Positions 12,376 to 22,897 of a stretch of DNA of 64,000 bases are shown piece by piece (the first letter of the stretch is position 1; each line of letters begins with the position of its first letter). The notes under the pieces are model-generated. The model worked only from the letters and a program-made list of their open reading frames with translations, ran no database searches and was not told the DNA's origin. The stretch is taken from NCBI GenBank assembly GCA_025642075.2, contig JAODUO010000064.1, forward strand, positions 241,501 to 305,500, read 5' to 3'. Position numbers and translations under genes: made by a program. Origin of the DNA: Ridgeia piscesae (lineage: Eukaryota > Annelida > Polychaeta > Sabellida > Siboglinidae).

Positions 12376-13460
12376 CAGTACTCTGTCTATGGCTGATGCT
12401 TGCGGCGTATGTTCGAGTGTTGGTGTTGGCGTGATGCCCCCTGACTAACAGTTCACACTACAGCACTCTGTCTATGGCTGATGCTTGCGGCGTGTGTTCG
12501 AGTGTTGGTGTTGGCGTGATGCCCCCTGACTAACAGTTCACACTACAGTACTCTGTCTATGGCTGATGCTTGCGGCGTATGTTCGAGTGTTGGTGTTGGC
12601 GTGATGCCCTCTGACTAACAGTTCACACTACAGTACTCTGTCTATGGCTGATGCTTGCGGCGTATGTTCGAGTGTTGGTGTTGGCGTGATGCCCCCTGAC
12701 TAACAGTTCACACTACAGCACTCTGTCTATGGCTGATGCTTGCGGCGTGTGTTCGAGTGTTGGTGTTGGCGTGATGCCCCCTGACTAACAGTTCACACTA
12801 CAGCAATCTGTCTATGGCTGATGCTTGCGGCGTATGTTCGAGTGTTGGTGTTGGCGTGATGCCCCCTGACTAACAGTTCACACTACAGCACTCTGTCTAT
12901 GGCTGATGCTTGCGGCGTGTGTTCGAGTGTTGGTGTTGGCGTGATGCCCCCTGACTAACAGTTCACACTACAGTACTCTGTCTATGGCTGATGCTTGCGG
13001 CGTATGTTCGAGTGTTGGTGTTGGCGTGATGCCCCCTGACTAACAGTTCACACTACAGTACTCTGTCTATGGCTGATGCTTGCGGCGTGTGTTCGAGTGT
13101 TGGTGTTGGCGTGATGCCCCCTGACTAACAGTTCACACTACAGCACTCTGTCTATGGCTGATGCTTGCGGCGTATGTTCGAGTGTTGGTGTTGGCGTGAT
13201 GCCCCCTGACTAACAGTTCACACTACAGCACTCTGTCTATGGCTGATGCTTGCGGCGTGTGTTCGAGTGTTGGTGTTGGCGTGATGCCCCATGACTAACA
13301 GTTCACACTACAGTACTCTGTCTATGGCTGATGCTTGCGGCGTGTGTTCGAGTGTTGGTGTTGGCGTGATGCCCCCTGACTAACAGTTCACACAACAGTA
13401 CTCTGTCTATGGCTGATGCTTGCGGCGTGTGTTCGAGTGTTGGTGTTGGCGTCATGACTA
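12376..13460 (+). repeat. 85-bp minisatellite, about 13 units
   Basis: The period is 85 bp, measured between successive CAG(C/T)ACTCTGTCTATGG starts at 12376 and 12461. The unit continues with GCTGATGCTTGCGGCGT and ends in TAACAGTTCACACTA. Units differ mainly at GCGTATG versus GCGTGTG and at CACTCT versus TACTCT. The last unit is truncated. Confidence 0.96.
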
Positions 13461-14091
13461 ACAGTTCATTCATAGGGGGTCTTGGGAAATATTATGTCAT
13501 CGCACGGCCTATCGATAGTCGCATAGTTGAGGTTTTTATAAGCATCAATATTGTAGTAACAATATGAATAAAACTAGTTATTTATATTGAGTGAAGAGAG
13601 GTGGACAGAACCGAACATTCGCCAATGATAACAATAGAAAACCTCAAGCCTAACCCAGTAAACATATATCTCTGTAGTTTTTCATTATTAAAAACTCTCC
13701 ATCACCCTTTCCCCCAGTCGCCTGCCATTGTCAGTTCGCTGCGCTTCGGGCCAATCTATCGCACAAACAGGACGTCCTAGTTCGCTGCAATTCTATTACA
13801 TACCATTTAGATATATGTGCACATTACTGTAAAGACCAACCAGGAAGTAACCGATGTGGTATAAGCGTGTCACGTGGCAGGCATGTGCCTGGAGCTCCTG
13901 TTACCTATAAGAAGCATAGCTGAGTCTGCAATAGAGCGATTCTGTGCAAGACACACAAGGATTGTCACGAACGTTGCCGACGGTGTTGACCCTACCTAAT
14001 CTGTACAAGCGATGGACACAGACGACGGCGTTTGTGTTGAGACGAGTGGGGGACTGAGGCAGGTGTGTATTCGTGTCGACGTGTGTGTGTG

Positions 14092-14143
<52 letters not shown>

Positions 14144-15904
14144 TGTGTGGGGCAGGCGTGTCAGGATACATTATAATCTATTATTGAATATATATTCTGA
14201 AAGAAAGCGTACGCACATACACATAGTTGTTCCTTTCTCTGGGAAATGTCCGCAGGCCAAACCACGGTTGAAGGTTTTGTTGACGGGTTGTTGCGCTGAA
14301 CGCTGATGTGCATGTGTCTCAGTGTGATGTAGCTGCGCTGAATAAATAAATTGCGCCCATATATACGTTTATGTCTTTTGCTACTGAGGTGGACGGGTGA
14401 CGATAAGTACACAGCTAGCGATGCCTATTCCATTACTGCACTAGGTACATTCTTTGTGGGGGGCACTTTTTACCCTCTCCCTAGTAGCAGTTGGCATCGT
14501 TACGCCACTGTGACAAGATTATAATCGGCAACGCCATTTACATTTAGTGTGTTCTCGCTGTGTGGAACCCTGTGTGATAGTGTGCGCTTTACAGCCGATG
14601 TTCCCTATAGCATTGCAATGGCGTGGTGCAAAGGAACCGCATGGAACCATTTGTTAAGAGGCGAATTAATATAGAAAGGGATATAATGGAAAGCATGCTA
14701 TTTTAGCGAGCAAAAAATAATGTTAGCGTCTTTCTAACCTTTCCGAATTGGCGTACTACATTTGTTTGTCCTACGTTAGTTTTGTAAACGAGCAATTATA
14801 ATTTCGACTTCCAGTCGGAGGTGGAGGGTTACTGTAATGGTAGCGCTTCATAGGATAGCGTTTTGTTTAGCGCTCCCTGTCTGCTGGTTGCTCGTGGGCT
14901 TATTCTCGACATAAATATTGCAAAACGTCATTTTAGTTAGCCTGTGATAACATATCTTACGTCGTTCATAATTCTCCTTTGTCGTCGTATATTATTCCTG
15001 CTGTTACTAATGACAGAAAGCGCTTTCATCGCAGCAACATTGTCAGGCAGAGAGTAGATATGCTTTAACGCATTGACTGGTTCCGCCAGCAAACGATTTC
15101 AAAACCGGCAAATCATAATATACACCCTCAGATTACTGACAAATTCAGTAACCGTCTGTCTGGCAACGGGCGTTGACAAGTTATCACATAAAAATAACTA
15201 ACTAACTGAATTGTTGCTCGATAACAGTCCTATACCTACTATGCGCTATATTTTCGGTGGACACATTATTCATACATTATTATTAATACAAGAAACATTG
15301 GAATAAATCGTAGCCGATTCTGCACGGAACAGGTGTGAACTGCTCAGCACACTGGTTATTAAAGCGATACAAACTACACAGCCCCTGGGCATTTGGTCGG
15401 TATGCAGGCGCCTAAACTGGTTTTACTTCGGTCGGTGTTAATTTCTGCAACTTGGTTTATCACCTCATCTCAGCCTGGGGCTATCACTGTCGCTGTATGC
15501 CTTCTAGAACCGAATCGACCCTTCTAAGCATGCCTGTATCATACAATTACTCTAAGTCTTACTGTAATAGGCCCCGTTGTCAAAGTCCCGTGTGTTTACC
15601 CGCCTTTGTGAGAAATCGGGACACTGCGCATGCATGTTTGTCAAGACCCTCCAGCTATAAAAACTGACGTGTCTTAACGGCCCGAGGTTACTGAATCGTA
15701 AAGGCCCATTCTACACCGGCCAACATATTATCTCGGTGATCTCATCCACTGGTGCGTGGAGGCCACTCACAAAAATTATTAGCCATGGTTGGTTAGAGTA
15801 AGCCCTATTTGTTATGTACTTATTACATTACAATAATCTTCAACACTATTAAGATAACTGTCTATGGGAATGAGTTTATATTTAAGTGAAAAATAAGTAG
15901 ATCA
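13461..15904. other. Unassigned sequence
   Basis: Apart from the GT/GCGT microsatellite at 14080-14152, I see no exon with paired splice sites, no recognisable domain and no repeat array. Short open frames (14161-14412, 15452-15667) have no supporting features. Confidence 0.45.
14080..14152. repeat. (GT)n and (GCGT)n microsatellite
   Basis: A GT run from about 14080 passes into about ten GCGT units, then back to GTGTG. Confidence 0.95.
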
Positions 15905-16440
15905 AATCATGCACTATGTACAGTGTGGATGTATCATGTACTACGTACAATGTGGGTATATCATCAGTAAGAAATGATCATATACTATATACAATGTGGG
16001 TGTATCATCAGTATATGTAATGATTATACATTATGCCAAATGTGGGTGTATCATCAGTGTGTAATGATGATACACTACGTACAATGTGGGTGTATCATCA
16101 GTATGTAATGATGATGAACTATGTACAATGTGGGTGTATCATCAGTATGTAATGATGATGAACTATGTACAATGTGGGTGTATCATCAGTATATAATGAT
16201 GATGCACTATGTACAATGAGGATGTATCATCAGTGTGTAATGATGATGCACTATGTAAAATGTGGGTGTATCATCAGTATGTAATGATGATGCACTATGT
16301 ACAATGTGGGTGTATCATCAGTATGTAATGATGATGCACTATGTACAATGTGGGTGTATCATGAGTATATGTAATGATGATGCACTATGTACAATGTCGG
16401 TGTATCACCAGTGTGTAATGACGATATACTATGTACAAGT
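15905..16440 (+). repeat. 44-bp minisatellite, about 12 units
   Basis: Units combine GATGATGCACTATGTACAAT with GTGGGTGTATCATCAGTATG. Units at the left edge are diverged and those in the middle nearly identical. The 71-codon open frame at 16262-16477 is a repeat translation. Confidence 0.93.
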
Positions 16441-17464
16441 TGTGGACCCTAAAAAATTACAATATGTTAACAAATAATTAATTTGATTGCCGTTTTGTGT
16501 CACTTTGCGACCCATACTTTAATATTAATAGACTAACAAATGTAATCTTACTGGAAAGGTCTCACTTAACTGCAGTATTGTTACTCATAGACATAGGAAT
16601 TAGGTACAAAAATATTTAAAGATTATTTTTCCGAATATATGCTATTTTGGTGACCTATGACCCACGTGAAAAAAACCTCCAAACCGATTTGACCAAAATT
16701 AGATTCATTACATACAAGACTGAAGAGTGTATAGCTCAAATATAATGGTATTAGGGTTTTAAAAGATATAATCAAAATAGCAAACAATCATTTTGTGAAC
16801 CAAAATATGCTTGCATGTTACCACTTATATTGTTGCATTTTGACAATTCATCTATGCATCACTTTGTAATTACCCAGCCTATGAATTTACTTCAGTACGA
16901 AATATACAAGTACTAGGTATGTATAATTCTATTATATATGTATTTTTACCAATAAAAAATACAACAGTAGATATAAATTGGCAATTCTATTATATATTCT
17001 ATTATATAATTTTGACCCCTTGTAGCATTTGGACCCTCTTTTAATAGTTGAAACAAATGTAAAATATTAGTGCAGTTGACATGTTGTAAATAAAATATAA
17101 TTATATCATTTATACATTTAAAGTTTTAGTTGAATTCCGACCCAAGCTAGTAAAAAAACTGTAACACTAGATATTTGGCTTTTGGTGTTTTAGCATTGTA
17201 TGAACAGATATTTTACCTTGCCAGTCTGTCTTTTTGATGTTTACTTCTTAGCAGTTTGTTTCACATTGCCTGTGTTAATGTTTCATAGAAGCCCAGTTGA
17301 TGCTTTGCAATGTTTAACTTAACTGAACAGTCTCCCTTTCTACAATGCTCACAGAAACTAGTAAGAACTTGTATGATATACTGAATTCAACTCCGTTGGG
17401 ATCACAATTAGATGACTCAGTTTCTAAGTTACATCAGAAATTTGTCAACAACATAACATGGAAG
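16441..17464. other. AT-rich unassigned sequence
   Basis: AT-rich DNA with no exon or repeat array that I can support. Confidence 0.45.
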
Positions 17465-17670
17465 CTAGATCCATTTTCTATCGGGTCCATTTTCTATAGG
17501 AGTCCATATTCTATGATACATAGAACAATGGATCCCTATATGGATATGAAATCCATTTTCTATGGGGGTCCATATTCTGAGACATGTAGGATATATGGAC
17601 CCCCATAGAATATGGACCCCACCTGGGCCAAAATACCATAGGGCGGGTCCATATTGGGCTGGTCCATTAT
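17465..17670. repeat. Inverted short repeats with a perfect 17-bp hairpin
   Basis: Several copies of a TCCATTTTCTAT / GGTCCATATTCTA phrase lie in direct and inverted orientation. The strongest pair is a perfect 17-bp inverted repeat, TCTATGGGGGTCCATAT at 17559-17575 and its complement at 17593-17609, around a 17-nt loop. Further phrases continue to about 17665. Confidence 0.8.
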
Positions 17671-20061
17671 GGTTACAATTCCATTCTAGACGTACTAGTA
17701 GAGCATTGGCCACTGACGCTGTCACTGTAGCACACTCGGTCGTTTACTTTACTGTCTTTAGGCCATGCCAGCCTATGTCATACCATGGCCCTGGGTCAAC
17801 AAATGCAACTGGCCCGGTAAAATCAGCCATTTTGGCATGGGCGTGTAAACGCTCAAAGGAATATTATAGTGGAATATTTACAACATAGTCATAGTCCGCA
17901 GGTCAGCCGCAGGCTGGTGTAGCTATAGCTAAGCCTAGACTAAGCCTATGCCACCGAGTCTGAGCTGTCCATACGTCCACTGACACTGTCCAAATATGTC
18001 GTGTCTCGTGACATTTGATTAGCACTTTTGAGTTTTGTATCTTAATAATGTGGAGTCGTAACGTGTTTGGACCGCAAATAACCTCACATGGTAAGACGCG
18101 GGCGGCGTGGTAGTCTAATTCAGCAATTGGAAGCTGGGAGTTGCTAAGTCTCACATCAATAATAGCGTTATGCCCTACACCGGTTACGCCGGCAGTGCTA
18201 GTGCCCACCGAAAGAAGTAAGAATTTCCCTTTTTTGACAACAATAATGTCTGCCAGCCTACCACATTACCAGTACCTCAAATTGGTCGTGCATATTCATG
18301 ATGGATCTTCCGGGTAGTTGTACATTTGTGGTTAGTTTTACACATTAGTGCACTCATAGTCTCCTACGAGCCCTTCGTATATCGCTCGTTGACATTAGCG
18401 CCATCTTGCGAATTATATTGTATATGTTTTGTTATTCGCCAGAGGGCGTATCTGATCTTGACCTAATTAAATTTCTCCTTCGGTAGCCTCAGTTACAAAG
18501 GCGTGGGTTGCAATTAGTCAATAACAGCCATCGTTACATAATTGTGTCGTCTTGCAAAGAATAGGGTAAATGCAATAACGCGCCAAAATCTACCGTTCGC
18601 CGTAATGTTTGTCACGTGCATGAAACAGCCTGCAAGCTTGATACGTATACTATTTGTTGAAATTAAGCGTAAAGGTTTGTTCAGTTGAAACATTATTAAT
18701 TTTCGGGTACTAAATTAACCAACGCAATAATTTGTTATGTCTACGATATCTCTGAATCTCAATTTGGGACATGAAACTGAAAGAACTACTATACTGAGCC
18801 TGAGCCTGACGACTAAAAGCAAGCAACCGGGGCCAGGCCCTGGCAGTGACTAACCTCGCGCTTAGTGCCAGCATAGGAAGATCAGCTTGGCGTAAATGTT
18901 TGAAAAAGACTGCCTAGTTTATGATACATCATAACATGATATCATAACGTTGTAGCCACAATAAATACAGGTCAGTTAGTATCTAGAAACGTTGAATTGA
19001 TTGATTTTGCACATTACCCCACATACAACAGCTGCAGGTGGTTCCAGTTAATAATATTTAGTTCTTGGAAAGAATGCTTGTTAACATATTGCTTTGCCTT
19101 TGGAAAATAAAATGCATGTTGTGCCTTTCACTGCTTCGGGCAGTAGTTAGTACTATACTATAGACTAATGTAGTAGATCTGAGACTGCCTTTTCAAAATA
19201 TAATGTGCTCCAAATCTGTTGATTAACACTGTGTAATGCATACCATACGATACTGTTAACTTGTAGTTTTTTTTATTTAACTAACCTGGTAAATGTGAAC
19301 ATGAAATCTGGTTTACATCAGACATGTAAAAATATTGCTACTAATTAGTTTGAATTTCATCAAGGACTGTCTGTGCACAACATTTCATAATATAAAATAT
19401 GCTTGGAAGTGTCCACTGATTTATTTCAAGTTAACAGAAAACCGCAGATTATCCATGCCCTGTCGTTCATGAACTCTAGCCTATTGCTGTGTAGATTTTA
19501 AAATGTGTTGGTCTTTGGCAACTCGCCCCTTTGACAAAGCTAGTGAAAAGTTAAACTCTGCTATAGCTGCCCTCCTTTAATCATCACCCTAATCAGCTGG
19601 TTGCAATAATGGGGGTGAAGCAATTCCGCGAGATTGATCACTCATGCATTGAATGATAATAAGTACTGCATGACTATGAGGCACCCTAGTGGACAACAAG
19701 GTGTATTACACAGCCCAGCCAAAAAAAAATTACAGTACAATTCTTGCCCACATGTTTGCGGTCTAGCAAGATTGGGCCTAATTTGTTCTCGGATAAACAT
19801 GCTATTTTCATATGAGTTTGTGTGTGCCTTTTCAACATGTGATGTGCCATTTGCTCCTCAGATAAGACAAAAGTTCAGATTATAATTACAGTCACCCTTT
19901 GGCCCGTCCAGTATCCATTGTGGCTGACCACTGACCAGCACCAGAAATTCACAAAAAATTTCTGAGTCTAACATAAAATATCATAGGACAAGACAAGCTC
20001 CAGTTAGTGTTGAAGCAGATTGCCTGTACACATAGTAACATATGTAAATGTCTACTTTCAG
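17671..20061. other. Unassigned sequence upstream of the gene
   Basis: I cannot place a promoter or first coding exon here. The start codon of the downstream SEA/EGF/chitin-binding gene must lie in this stretch or further upstream, but no ATG-bearing exon with a clear donor stands out. Confidence 0.35.
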
Positions 20062-20106
20062 AAACAGGAAGATGGGGAGAACAACAACAGGAGAGAACAA
20101 GAGCAG
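20062..20106 (+). CDS. Candidate N-terminal (cytoplasmic) exon
   Basis: The segment lies between a good acceptor (CTACTTTCAG, ending 20061) and a good donor (GTATGT at 20107). It is 45 nt, open in phase 0, and reads KQEDGENNNRREQEQ, a strongly hydrophilic peptide. It joins in frame to the candidate exon at 21630-21675. A charged stretch fits the cytoplasmic tail of a type II membrane protein. There is no domain match, so this could be chance. Confidence 0.4.
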
Positions 20107-21629
20107 GTATGTGCTACTAAGTTGTGTTATTTATGTTTCAGGCCAGAACAACTGTAGACATGGTGGACAGAACAAGATAGACGAAAAAAAGCAGTGTTAT
20201 GTAGAAGGTATCAGAGCCTATATAAATATACCGGTAATTGTGTGCCATAGTATCACCCAGTTGGCACACGTCTTAGTCATCTATTTACGGTCGTTTTATT
20301 GTCATTTGGACACGGTTACAGTGACTCTTAATAAATATTTGTGCATGCTGATATGGATATGTGTAAAATATTGTAAAGCTTTAATAAATTTTTTAGATCT
20401 ATTTATTTTAATGTTTTCAACTATTTATTATTTTTTAATAAGTTTAGTCAAATAATAACAGAAAATATGTTTTAATGTCTTAAATTATTTAAATTAGTTT
20501 TATAGATACATATTGTATATTCTCTACATTACAATTTATATTTATGCCAGTGTCTAAAATTATATATTTCAATCTATTTTTAACAAATATACTTTGCATA
20601 TTTTATGTACCCGTTTCAATCTCTATGATTGCCCAGAGTGAAATTAAACTATTATTATTATTAATATTATTAATAAGGTCTATAAATGAAGTAAATATGA
20701 TGTCTGTATGGCATTATGCTGACACATCTGTGTTGACATAAAATGTAAATTTAAGTGCCACAAATTGTGTATTACGAAGCCACGTATACTTAATACGTAA
20801 TTGTACTACCGGGTAAGTGCATTTACTATGACCACAATCTGTGTGGATGAATTACATTTTAACTTTTTGCTTTCCAAAGTCGGTTCCTTTGTAAATGTTC
20901 ATCTTGACATCATTGCTTAATCTAGTGAAGGTGGGATGGAAAGTACTACTTCCGCCATCTGGTGACTATCTTGGTGTTAGTTGAGTGATGAAGTGAAAGC
21001 AATGATGGCCGAGTGAAGACACATCTGTACAAGATCAAATTGCAGGGTAGTTTCCGTTAAGTTTTATTTAAATAATTTTATTGTAATAATCAAGGTGTCC
21101 TATTGGATAAATATGCAATTTACGTACCCCAAGTGGGTAATTACTTGTGGACTGGTGTTGGTGTAAAACTCTGGTGTGTTTTGTATACATAAAGTTTAAT
21201 TATCCAATTTTCTTAAGAAAAAAACAGGGAAATGACTATGCTGAAATCGGTCCATATACTATATGGTTTTGCAATGCACCAACAATTATTCCATATTATG
21301 GAATATTTTTTGGTGATTTTTAGTGTCAATATTTAAGTAAGTTACTTCACGGATGGGTGTAAACTGGCCAATACACTAGTCAGTCTGACGGACAGTTTGA
21401 TGACTGACACCAGTGCGCACCAGACACTGTGATCTAGGCACCAAGCTGAGATTTATTGATATGAATTGATATTGCCACCAGCCGTACTACCCCGTCATTA
21501 CACACGAGACCCACACTCTGTGTGATAGACAAAGTACATTGTGTCACAGACAGACAAACCAGCTTGTGTCCACAACTATATGAACGGTCAATATTTTGCA
21601 ATACAAAATAACATATTTTTGTATTCCAG

Positions 21630-21675
21630 GAACCTTCAAACAGCTGTTCGGGCAATTACTATGTCGATGAATTCA
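21630..21675 (+). CDS. Candidate N-terminal (cytoplasmic) exon
   Basis: The 46-nt segment is bounded by TTGTATTCCAG and GTAAGT. In phase 0 it reads EPSNSCSGNYYVDEF and ends in phase 1. That fits both the tentative upstream exon and the phase-1 entry of the transmembrane exon. The donor and acceptor are the best pair in this interval. It is short and has no domain, so the call rests only on splice signals and phase. Confidence 0.45.
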
Positions 21676-22011
21676 GTAAGTTATAGTGTTATACAGCCTC
21701 AGGACTGACATTTGGTTTTGTTTTACATTCATTAATGCCCATTGTGCATGCTACGATTTGGGGTGACAGGTGAGATTGTGGCCAGGATGAAGCAGGTTCT
21801 CAGTTCTGTCACATGACTAGTATTAGCAGGAAGTTCACTCACTCAGTCGTATCATACCCCCATTGCAGTCAGGGGTGTAGGAAATGTCCAACTTCATAAA
21901 CACCTATGGGTAGCGCAGTATACCTGCAAATGCAAGTCATTAACAACTGTTTATAAATAGTATGTTTTGGTGACAATTTTTATATTTTGTGTATGTGTGC
22001 AACATGTGAAC

Positions 22012-22655
22012 TCTCCTGGGGTGAGTGCTGACTCACCTGGGGTAAGTGTTAACTCACCTGGGGTAAGTGTTAACTCACCTGGGGTGAGTGTTAACTCACC
22101 TGGGGTAAGTGTTAAGTCACCTGGGGTAAGTGTTAAGTCACCTGGGGTAAGTGTTAACTCACCTGGGGTAAGTGTTAAGTCACCTGGGGTAAGTGTTAAG
22201 TCACCTGGGGTGAGTGCTGACTCACCTGGGGTAAGTGTTAACTCACCTGGGGTAAGTGTTAAGTCACCTGGGGTGAGTGCTGACTCACCTGGGGTAAGTG
22301 TTAACTCACCTGGGGTGAGTGTTAAGTCACCTGGGGTGAGTGTTAACTCACCTTGGGTAAGTGTTAACTCACCTGGGGTGAGTGTTAAGTCACCTGGGGT
22401 GAGTGTTAACTCACCTTGGGTAAGTGTTAACTCACCTGGGGTGAGTGTTAAGTCACCTGGGGTGAGTGCTGACTCACCTGGGGTAAGTGTTAACTCACCT
22501 GGGGTGAGTGTTAACTCACCTTGGGTAAGTGTTAACTCACCTGGGGTGAGTGTTAAGTCACCTGGGGTGAGTGTTAACTCACCTTGGGTAAGTGTTAACT
22601 CACCTGGGGTGAGTGTTAAGTCACCTGGGGTGAGTGTTAACTCATCTGGAGTGAG
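22012..22655 (+). repeat. 21-bp minisatellite, about 30 units, carrying splice-donor-like motifs
   Basis: The unit is built from AACTCACCTGGGGTAAGTG or its GGTGAGTG variant plus TT. Each unit holds GGTAAGT or GGTGAGT on the + strand and CAGGTGAGT or similar on the minus strand, and is partly palindromic (ACTCACC facing GGTGAGT). Since 21 is a multiple of three, both strands stay open for about 255 codons; these are not genes. The array lies in the predicted intron just before the transmembrane exon. Confidence 0.97.
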
Positions 22656-22783
22656 TTTTAAGTTTGATCCCTGCCGTCTGCATGATTCCACCAGTTGGCA
22701 ACAATGTGTTTTAGACAAGTCGACTGATGAAAGAAAAGTTTGATGGGAGTCTGTCGTTCAAACCAGGGACGGGCCATTCCAAG

Positions 22784-22897
22784 TCAACTCAGCAGTCTAC
22801 ACCAACACCTGCTCCAACCGACGTCTTGTGTTCGTGGATGGACTTATCATTCTTGTCGTCATTGCCTTCCTACTTGGGGTCATCGTTTACCTCGTTG
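22784..22897 (+). CDS. Transmembrane exon
   Basis: In the frame that reads TNTCSNRRLVFVDG and then LIILVVIAFLLGVIVYLVG, the exon gives a hydrophobic helix of about 23 residues preceded by two arginines. This suggests a cytoplasmic N-terminus (type II topology). The donor is G/GTAAGA after 22897 (phase 1). The start is uncertain: AG at 22782-22783, 22791-22792 and 22794-22795 all give a phase-1 entry, the last two forming a CAGCAG tandem acceptor. Another frame over the same DNA (ATG at 22727) is open but lacks a hydrophobic helix and does not continue correctly into the next exon. Confidence 0.75.

Noticed and set aside
20048..20455. 135-codon open frame as a membrane protein
   Set aside because: Most of it reads AT-rich intron. 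Only its first part, in another frame, overlaps the candidate exon at 20062-20106.
21951..22743. 255- and 258-codon open frames on both strands
   Set aside because: They arise from a 21-bp unit without stops. There is no signal peptide or domain, and the + frame does not continue into the transmembrane frame (TGA at 22741).
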